A stretch of 64,000 bases of DNA from Schistosoma mansoni (lineage: Eukaryota; Platyhelminthes; Trematoda; Strigeidida; Schistosomatidae). Under the pieces are notes generated by a model. The model was not told the DNA's origin. It was given only the letters and a program-made list of their open reading frames with translations, and searched no databases. Location of the stretch: assembly GCF_000237925.1 (NCBI RefSeq), contig NW_017386035.1:124001-188000 (forward strand), read 5' to 3'. The position numbers and the translations under genes are program-made. Shown piece by piece: positions 59,101-64,000 of this stretch (the stretch's first letter is position 1; each line of letters starts with the position of its first letter).

Positions 59101-62088
59101 AATCTATAAGGAACGTAGGGCCTGTTTTATTTGCACTGAACACTTAAAACAATTACCATAAAATCGTAATCCAATCTGGGAAACAATAATTATGGAATAG
59201 AATCTTATTGAAAGTTACTCATATGAAGTACAAAACTAACAAAATTACCGAATACCTTAGTCATCTAGTGAAACTATAATTATAATGGTCTTTTAGTTGA
59301 TACAGTTCTAGTCAATTATCCTTCACAAAATAACCAGATATTATCTAGACGATGTAATGACTTTTTAGCCTATAGACTAAATCCCATCGATGAAAAACTA
59401 AACAGAACGTTATGATTAAACTCACTCAAAAAGAATAATATCGTATGTCGATACAGTAGCTTGATATGTCATAAATTATCTATACCTTTGTTAACGCATT
59501 TAGGGTTTAAAAATCACTGCTTTCAAAGTGTACGGCGAGGTAATACCATGCTAGGCAAAATAATACTTAGAAAGATAACTAACATACCGTAATACAACAT
59601 ATGCATATATATTAAGATGCTAGGAAGTTATTTCACTTACTTTTATTCAAACTTTTGGAAGGGATGGTATTGCCTCCATTACATACTTCTGGTGAAGTAC
59701 CCAGTTCAGGTTGACGGCGAGTTATGGCCAATTCTTGGTGGAGGTCTGTAGCAAGGAATGAAAAAATGTCAGTAAATTGGCAAAAAATATTATTCAAAAC
59801 ACTCCATATACTCATCACTGCAGAAGAATACAAGTAGTATATATATATATATATAAAAAGTGACACAAGAAGTCTTACGTGATTAATGAACTTTACTAGT
59901 TTCACCAACTAAATTTCTCAATATTCTGCGCACAGTAAGTATGGTTTGTAGCTTAAAACGCAAAATTGTAACGTACTTGGTGAACTGTCTTGTCATTTTT
60001 CTTTACATCCACTAAATGCCTCAAGAATTAACAATGTATCCTCAGTTCACTTGAGTTCACTTTTAAGACTTGGTTCCGGAAACATTAGCACTTACACAGC
60101 AGATACTTTCAACATTTAAATATCCTACTACCTATCTTCGTTGTTTGTTAAGAAACATAGGCTATTAGAAAGTGGCCTGTCAAAAAATATAAGTTGTGTT
60201 GCTTTTTATTTTGACTTCGAAAAAGTAGGTAAGTAAAAAAGTAGGTAAGCCCCCAGATGCCCTAATACGGCCAACAGTGGGGAGAGTCCGCCCCCCCTCT
60301 CTCTCGAAATGCTTTCACATGGCCAGCAAATATATAGCCTCTGCCAGGGAAGTCATACTCACTGCCTTCTCGTGGCATTACTGTTGTTTACGAAATTGAT
60401 TAATTCATTAATTCAAGTAGACAGTCGAATGTAACAAACAAAACATATGCACACTAATAAATCATACTTCATATATTTGGTGAAATCTATATGGTCATCT
60501 TTCTCAGCAGAACTGTAAATCTCCATTTTATGACATCCATGTATCTTACATTTTGACAAAGGAGAGGTGATTTAGTAGTTCGACTTTCAGTCTCAGGTTC
60601 GAACACCGATTTACCTACTTCTGTTCGAGCAACAGCGTGGTATCATTGACCCCCATACATAGTGTGGCATATACCGAAGTGCCTGATGAATGAGCTAATT
60701 ATCATTCGTTTTGACAAGAGCTTCCTTACAACAATGTGATTCCAAACATTTGGATCTATATACATCCAAATATTTAGAAAGCTACTGCCCTCGACTATGT
60801 TCAGTAAACAATAATAACTATAGTACCTAAACCTTTGTGTCTTTCATATTTAAAAAGTGAGCTGTTAACAACTGTTTTATAAAGAAATTTTGATCACATT
60901 ACGTTGCTCGAAAAAAACTGAACTAACAGAGCTTATAACCATCATTAGAAGGCTGCATATTATTCAAAAGATGTATAATCACATCAAAAGTCTCAGTTGT
61001 AAAAATATGACGAAAGAAAAATTGAGATTTATAAGTAGCTAACCGACAGAAAGGACGAGTGATTAGATACCTATAATAGTGAGAAAAAAAGCGGATACAG
61101 AGGATATAGTCGCTAATTTTTAACACTGACAATATATAAGCTAATTATAACATAGGTAACTAGTACATCCCGTGATGGGATAACGAGGCAATACAGAAAT
61201 ATTAGAACTTGTATATATATATATATATATTTATATATATCCAACCTTTACATTTACTCATAAACCCGTCTGCAATGCAAAACCATACATAATAAGCTTT
61301 GTAAAATAAATTTATACGCTAAGAGATAAAATCAAATTATTTGATCGATTCTTAAAACGTTTATGACACTAACCTCTAGTTTCATCTTTAAGTCGCTGGA
61401 CAGTTACCATTAGATCCTCCTTTTCATCTAACTCATTCTCCAAAAATGCATTTCTCTCAATAGCCTGTAAAACCAAGCATGTATGAAGAGCACCTTTTTT
61501 ACCTGGTTTAAGCGGGATTCAAAATCTTCTAATGTTACAACTGCCGCTCTGTAAAGAGTTATTGGAGCGTCAAACTTATAAAATACCTTTTAGAACGTTC
61601 TAAATCGTCATTTAACTGTTCCAGCTCCCGGATATATCTGTGCATTTTCTCTCGTTCTAACTTCGACTTCTCTAATTCATCTTGAAGTCTAGTTATTTCG
61701 TGATTAACACATTCTTGACTATTTTCCGCCTTATGCTACAAATAGCAAGAACCGAAAATATTATTTTTTATCCAGAACAGCTGTCTCAAAATATCACTGT
61801 GTTTACACTTACACGGTAGGTATCTTTTTCAACAGTTAGCTTTTCGCACAATACAACTAGCTCTGAATTACGCTTTTCTAATTGTTCCAATTGAGTCTCA
61901 AGCTCTAGTTCCAGTTCTCGTGAGCTAATCTGGAAGTCCTCCAGCTCTTCTCGTGCTTCTTCCATACTATTAATCATCGTAAGAATACAAACACTGTAAT
62001 AGGAAGCTTACCCGCTACGGTACTCTTCAGCCTTTTGTCGCCAATATTTGGCTTCATTGCCAGGATCATCAAAAACAGGGTTCTCCAT
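42914..62088 (-). CDS. NudE/NDEL1-like nuclear distribution protein, eight exons
   Basis: NudE proteins are coiled-coil adaptors joining LIS1 to cytoplasmic dynein, acting in nuclear positioning and at the spindle and centrosome. Exons in gene order: 62012-62088, 61813-61966, 61587-61735, 61503-61548, 61374-61464, 59641-59745, 43645-43733, 42914-43114. All phases join, giving about 303 aa; vertebrate NDE1/NDEL1 have about 335-345. Identity is strongest in the N-terminal coiled coil (about residues 14-180): [72 protein letters not shown]. The C-terminal helix block [13 protein letters not shown] is also conserved. Two features are odd: intron 1 is only 45 nt and intron 6 about 15.9 kb. The TAA stop overlaps a GTAAGT donor-like site, so a further exon is possible. 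The family call is secure; the 3' end is less so. Confidence 0.9.
43245..43440 (+). mobile_element. SINE-B decayed copy
   Basis: GGCTCAGTAGTCTAAAAGTT, then TCTTGGGTTTGATCCGC (B box), GTCATGGATTCACACTGCTG, a collapsed hammerhead and TTCAGTGCTTTCTGGTTTTT. Lies in nudE intron 7. Confidence 0.65.
43645..43733 (-). CDS. nudE exon 7
   Basis: Contains [20 protein letters not shown], matching the vertebrate LTPSARISALNIVGDLL block. There is a tandem acceptor (ACAGACAG): only the second AG keeps the phase from exon 6. Donor GTAAGT. Confidence 0.85.
44030..44225 (+). mobile_element. tRNA-like SINE, family C, decayed copy
   Basis: GAATAGCTCATTACTAACTT, then CAGAACCGAATCCTCCAGG and CCAGGGTTCCCTGTCAACTA, in the same order as the copy at 39845 read on its own strand. 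Confidence 0.5.
46470..46918 (+). mobile_element. SM-alpha-type SINE interrupted by a 160-bp insertion
   Basis: Head AATAAGAGACTGATCGATTG and CACATTAATGGGAAGATTC. It resumes after the insertion with ATGAATTTAAAGTTCACTCC, B box GGTTCGGGTCCC, degenerate hammerhead near 46840-46884 (core CTGGTAA) and end GCTAGCCACTATCCATCTTT. The head of another unit follows at 46950. Confidence 0.78.
46533..46692. mobile_element. 160-bp insertion with terminal hairpin
   Basis: Flanked by a 15-bp direct repeat CAATACAAAATGAAT (46518-46532, 46693-46707) inside the SINE. Its right end is a hairpin (46597-46693) with 38-bp arms differing at one base; arms start GACATTAAATAGGAATAATA. No coding sequence. Family unknown. 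Confidence 0.7.
46950..47012 (+). mobile_element. SM-alpha-type SINE head fragment
   Basis: CGCACAGGATGCACATATGC then CAATAAGAGACTGATCAATG repeats the head of the preceding unit, suggesting tandem (dimeric) SINE units. Confidence 0.55.
47545..47615 (-). mobile_element. tRNA-like SINE promoter fragment
   Basis: - strand GGTGGCTTAATGGTTAAAGC (A box) and TTGATTCGAACCCTG (B box) about 30 nt apart. Not a folded tRNA gene as read; no acceptor stem was identified. Confidence 0.45.
48072..48132 (-). mobile_element. RTE-like LINE 3' tail with (TGAC)n
   Basis: - strand CGATGCATATATGTGCCCGG then GTAGCTGACTGACTGACTGA. The tetranucleotide tail and the CGATGCxxATxTG motif recur at the LINE end near 8795. 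Confidence 0.5.
49745..49910 (-). mobile_element. SINE-B decayed copy
   Basis: Reverse complement: CTCAGTGGTCTGGAGATTTA (A box), TTGGGTTCGATTGCC (B box), stem I ACACTG/CAGTGC with core CTGAAAT (broken), CCAGGACGAATCGGCAGTCC. A + strand SINE-B tail lies at 49962-50006. Confidence 0.62.
50255..50530 (+). repeat. Unnamed dispersed repeat, copy 2
   Basis: Partner of 29150-29425 in the same orientation. Shared blocks are spread over the whole ~270 bp, about 65-70% alike by eye. Confidence 0.6.
50531..53098. other. nudE intron 6 stretch, nothing recognised
   Basis: Strongly purine-rich, A-rich + strand. Open frames here are simple-composition artefacts. No repeat was recognised. Confidence 0.4.
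53099..53141. repeat. (TA)n microsatellite
   Basis: 43 bp of uninterrupted TA dinucleotides. Confidence 0.97.
53545..54258 (-). mobile_element. RTE-like LINE 3' copy, left arm of an inverted pair
   Basis: - strand reading: [52 protein letters not shown] then [11 protein letters not shown], the reverse transcriptase C-terminus. Its 3' tail ends at the TTTATTTAAATACATAAATA inverse near 53548. 5' truncated and broken. Faces the copy on the right head to head. Confidence 0.8.
53818..54991. repeat. Near-perfect inverted arms (256 bp) within the LINE pair
   Basis: 53818-54073 and 54736-54991 are reverse complements with one mismatch and no indel. Outside these limits the same elements drop to roughly 70% similarity. 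The spacer is 662 bp. Confidence 0.92.
54300..55292 (+). mobile_element. RTE-like LINE 3' copy, right arm of an inverted pair
   Basis: + strand reading [66 protein letters not shown] frameshift follows; the C-terminal part is homologous to the left arm. Ends CATATAAATTTGGTGCCCCC then TTTGTGTTCAAACAAATAAA. Broken. Confidence 0.82.
56060..56125 (-). mobile_element. Possible tRNA-like SINE fragment
   Basis: - strand GGCGGCTTAAACCTAGTCAG and GCAGGGTTCGGACC resemble A and B boxes. Short and isolated. Confidence 0.3.
56485..56905. repeat. Perfect palindrome, 209-bp arms with 3-nt loop
   Basis: 56485-56693 and 56697-56905 are exact reverse complements around AAA. The outer part of each arm matches the Penelope 3' region (GAACGAAGAATATTCTTTT, GGTTCTACAATTATA, AATTGGCCAGG), as at 20955-21060. 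Lies in nudE intron 6. Confidence 0.95.
57222..57500 (+). mobile_element. SINE-B diverged copy
   Basis: Head GTGAATTTCAGAAGTCCTAG and GATCAGTGGAGTTTAACAAT match the head at 25060. CAACTCAGTGATCTTCTTTG, GGAGTCGTGGACGTGCATCA and CTAGGACGAATCATTTACTG follow. Promoter and hammerhead are decayed. Confidence 0.6.
57517..57590 (-). mobile_element. 3' tail of an RTE-tailed repeat
   Basis: Read on the - strand this is the last ~70 bp of the family at 4083 and 12176: GATTTGTGCGGCGCATATG through TTTATGTGTTTAAATAAATA. Severely 5' truncated, as expected of target-primed insertion. Confidence 0.7.
58340..58625 (-). mobile_element. RTE-like LINE 3' end
   Basis: - strand reading GPRDNH.DW.LETR matches the GPRD...QWLET end of the reverse transcriptase, with in-frame stops. 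A 3' untranslated region with CTTGCTGTGCTAATGTGGTA and tail GATGACTGACTTGCTGA follows. Compare the + copy at 8278. Confidence 0.6.
59641..59745 (-). CDS. nudE exon 6
   Basis: Acceptor TTGCTACAG; reads [20 protein letters not shown], end of the coiled coil into a Ser/Pro/Asn linker. Donor GTAAGT. The next exon is about 15.9 kb away. Confidence 0.87.
60248..60400 (+). mobile_element. Non-autonomous RTE-tailed repeat, copy 5 (5' part only)
   Basis: Starts CCCCCAGATGCCCTAATACG and stops after GTTTACGAAATTGA, followed by a TTAATTCA duplication. Like copy 2 it lacks the 3' tail. Lies in nudE intron 5. Confidence 0.72.
60555..60690 (+). mobile_element. Possible tRNA-like SINE fragment
   Basis: GAGGTGATTTAGTAGTTCGA (A-box-like) and TCTCAGGTTCGAACACC (B box), then AGTGTGGCATATACCGAAGT. 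Promoter-like spacing but no second copy in the window to confirm. Confidence 0.4.
61211..61240. repeat. (TA)n microsatellite
   Basis: A TA dinucleotide tract with one interruption, in nudE intron 5. Confidence 0.85.
61374..61464 (-). CDS. nudE exon 5
   Basis: Acceptor TTTTACAG; reads [20 protein letters not shown] then [10 protein letters not shown]. Donor GTTAGT. Confidence 0.94.
61503..61548 (-). CDS. nudE exon 4
   Basis: A 46-nt exon with acceptor CTTTACAG and donor GTAAAA. Completes Arg and reads [15 protein letters not shown], aligning residue for residue with the family. Too short to stand out as an open frame. Confidence 0.92.
61587..61735 (-). CDS. nudE exon 3
   Basis: Acceptor TTTGTAG, donor GTATTT. 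Reads [20 protein letters not shown] then [14 protein letters not shown], continuous coiled coil matching NDEL1. Confidence 0.93.
61813..61966 (-). CDS. nudE exon 2
   Basis: The acceptor was chosen after ATTAATAG. This gives a 45-nt intron and a gap-free alignment ([18 protein letters not shown]) to vertebrate NDEL1. An earlier AG 27 nt upstream (intron of 18 nt) is in frame but adds residues absent from the family. Donor GTAAGT. Confidence 0.9.
62012..62088 (-). CDS. nudE exon 1
   Basis: ATG at 62088; 25 codons, [20 protein letters not shown] and five more, ending at a GTAAGC donor. The YW aligns with the start of the vertebrate coiled coil. Confidence 0.87.
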
Positions 62089-64000
62089 AAGGACACGTTA
62101 TCTAAAGAGAAATAAAAATACAAGTTGAGGCATTGGTAAGGTTTATCATTATTCTTAGAAAAAACACGAATATCTGCAACATCAAAAACTCGTAGTAAAG
62201 AATAACAAGCCACTAGTGTTCTAGCAAAAGAATGAAGGGCGTAAAACTGGCAAGTATTTGTGCAAATACAGTCTAGGTAGAAATTTCTCATGCCTATAAA
62301 CTATTGACTTTCCCAACTCATTAATTCGCCAAAGAAAACCTTCTTAACGTAGTGGGGCATTGTACTCCAAAGTTTTTAGTGGCTTTATGTATACTGCAAC
62401 TCGATAAGGTCAATGGTGAATTTTCGCATAGCCATTACCAGTGCGTTAGTGAACCCCTTTAGATATAAAACAAAACTGAAAACATATCAACTGTAGCGTG
62501 AATAAGTTCAAAAGCACTGAGTAGTTTCGAAAATAACTGGATTTTCACCAAAATTTGCCTGTCATTGACAAATATTATCCTCAAGAGGACTGAGATAAAG
62601 AAGTACTCAATACAGTACTACATTCTGTAACAAGCCTAAACCTGGTGGCACTACATCTTACGGACGAAACAACCAAACGGCACATTTGGCTTGTGAGCGA
62701 AATTTACGGACTCATACTGCTACAGAGTGTTTCTGCATTATAGTTTGTGTTAATTTGAAATTAAAACCTTGACCCAAAACCCTTAATTTTTACCCTAAAT
62801 AACCAACCCTCATTATAACTGTGGTCCTATTGGACCTCTTTGTGTTCTTTTAAGGGTTTAAGAGGACAAACGTCCAGCGTCCACTAGAAATAGCGCGTAT
62901 GTCATTATATAATCCATCGATAGCTAGAGTTAACGGTAAGATATATTAAATCCCTTTACAACATAGAATCACATCACATTGTGCAACGTCGTCTTCCTTG
63001 TAAGAAGCTCTTTTTACTGACTGGAAACCTCTAGGATAATCTTTATGACTGTTTAAAGGTTATTCCTCCCCCAATCACAATGAAAGTAGGTGACTTAAAC
63101 CAAAAGAAAACTAAATTGCACTCACTAATTTACAAAACGCGCGCCTTGGAGAAGGATTGAAAACCGCGCAATCATTGCAAAGTCCGTAGTTCATGAAAGG
63201 CTAGATGAAATTATCAGAAATAAATAATTCATATGAACTCCAGAATTATCCTGTTATGGGAAAATTATTTAGGTTTTAAATAGTAGACTCAGACTTAAAT
63301 CGGTGTTTTAGAGTAGGAATGCTGGAGGGCACGTCATCTCGTCTTTTCTCGAAAGCACAGACGACACTCCAATCACAAGTGTGTAAAAAAATCTGAAGAC
63401 AAAGATGAATTTATTCGTTTGCTTTCGAATACACTTGCTATGCTTTCCGAGTTTCCGAATATACTTAGAAATGTATCTGACATAAATCAGAAACAAAATC
63501 ATCAGGCCTAACAGAAAATACGTCTCGTGAATTTCACAGTTAGTCCCTATTGAGCTGCCAAAGTGACACATTTTGATAAACTTACTGGGTTGTGCCGAAA
63601 ATCCATAGAATGACGTTTATTAATTTATTTCGCTTGTCTCTGTGACTGTTAACATTGGTTTATTATCATCCTCTTTTTGATGGGCAGTGTTGCAAGGTAA
63701 GAAGACTAACTAGGTGTTGAAAAATTTATCTTTTGTCACAATAAACTGTAAAAAACTTTAAGAGACCATGTGCTATAGACACAGCCTGTTCGTAAGAATA
63801 GTTGACTCGCGACTGCAATAAACTATGTCATTTGTATCTGTCCTTCTTTCGCTGTGGACGGATAAATAGTTATAATGGGACATGTACAGTGACCGTGTAT
63901 AACCCATTCGTTACAACATACTTAACGCTAGTAACAGATACTAAACATATTGTGAACCAGCTCAGCATGACTTCAGAGCTGAACAACATAAATGATCACA
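62089..64000. other. Sequence upstream of nudE
   Basis: Presumed nudE promoter and 5' untranslated region. A - strand frame at 63308-63571 (87 codons) has one hydrophobic stretch (LGLMILFLIYV) followed by basic residues, but no family was recognised. Confidence 0.35.

Overview
The window looks like blood-fluke (Schistosoma or a close relative) nuclear DNA. It is AT-rich, and its genes have tiny 5' introns (32 and 45 nt) followed by very long ones. The introns are filled with schistosome-type repeats: RTE-like LINEs, Penelope-like elements, Merlin DNA transposons, and tRNA-derived SINEs carrying hammerhead ribozymes of the SM-alpha type. The genus is inferred from the repeats and intron style; the species is not resolved.

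Two protein genes can be rebuilt exon by exon, and they converge. On the + strand (about 0.75-24 kb) lies a nine-exon alanine aminotransferase gene, in frame at every junction, giving 475 residues from the innermost start. On the - strand (about 62.1 to 42.9 kb) lies an eight-exon NudE/NDEL1 homologue of about 303 residues, the coiled-coil adaptor for LIS1 and dynein. The genes have no evident functional link. About 19 kb between their 3' ends holds repeats and a few unassigned open stretches.

Layout: 1-750, upstream sequence. 0.75-24 kb, alanine aminotransferase; its introns hold a ~510-bp non-autonomous LINE derivative, LINE 3' ends, a Merlin MITE, a ~212-bp tandem array ending at a 200-N gap, Penelope fragments and an isolated FERM-like exon. 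24-42.9 kb, intergenic: a small MITE, SINEs, LINE pieces, a 770-bp Merlin copy with target duplication, and a nested stack in which a Penelope copy received a SINE and the 5' part of a LINE. 42.9-62.1 kb, nudE, whose ~15.9-kb intron holds an inverted LINE pair and a perfect 209-bp palindrome. 62.1-64 kb, sequence upstream of nudE.

The most notable signals are structural. (1) A second SINE family carries a hammerhead-like fold, and one copy (13788-13833) keeps every core base. (2) A Penelope tail carries another hammerhead fold (19523-19573). (3) There is a perfect 209-bp-arm palindrome with a 3-nt loop. (4) 256-bp inverted arms differ at one base inside an otherwise diverged LINE pair, suggesting gene conversion. 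(5) A LINE 5' half is fused to a SINE-like tail. (6) A 160-bp insertion with a 15-bp direct repeat ends in a hairpin. All homology calls come from reading the sequence, without database searches.
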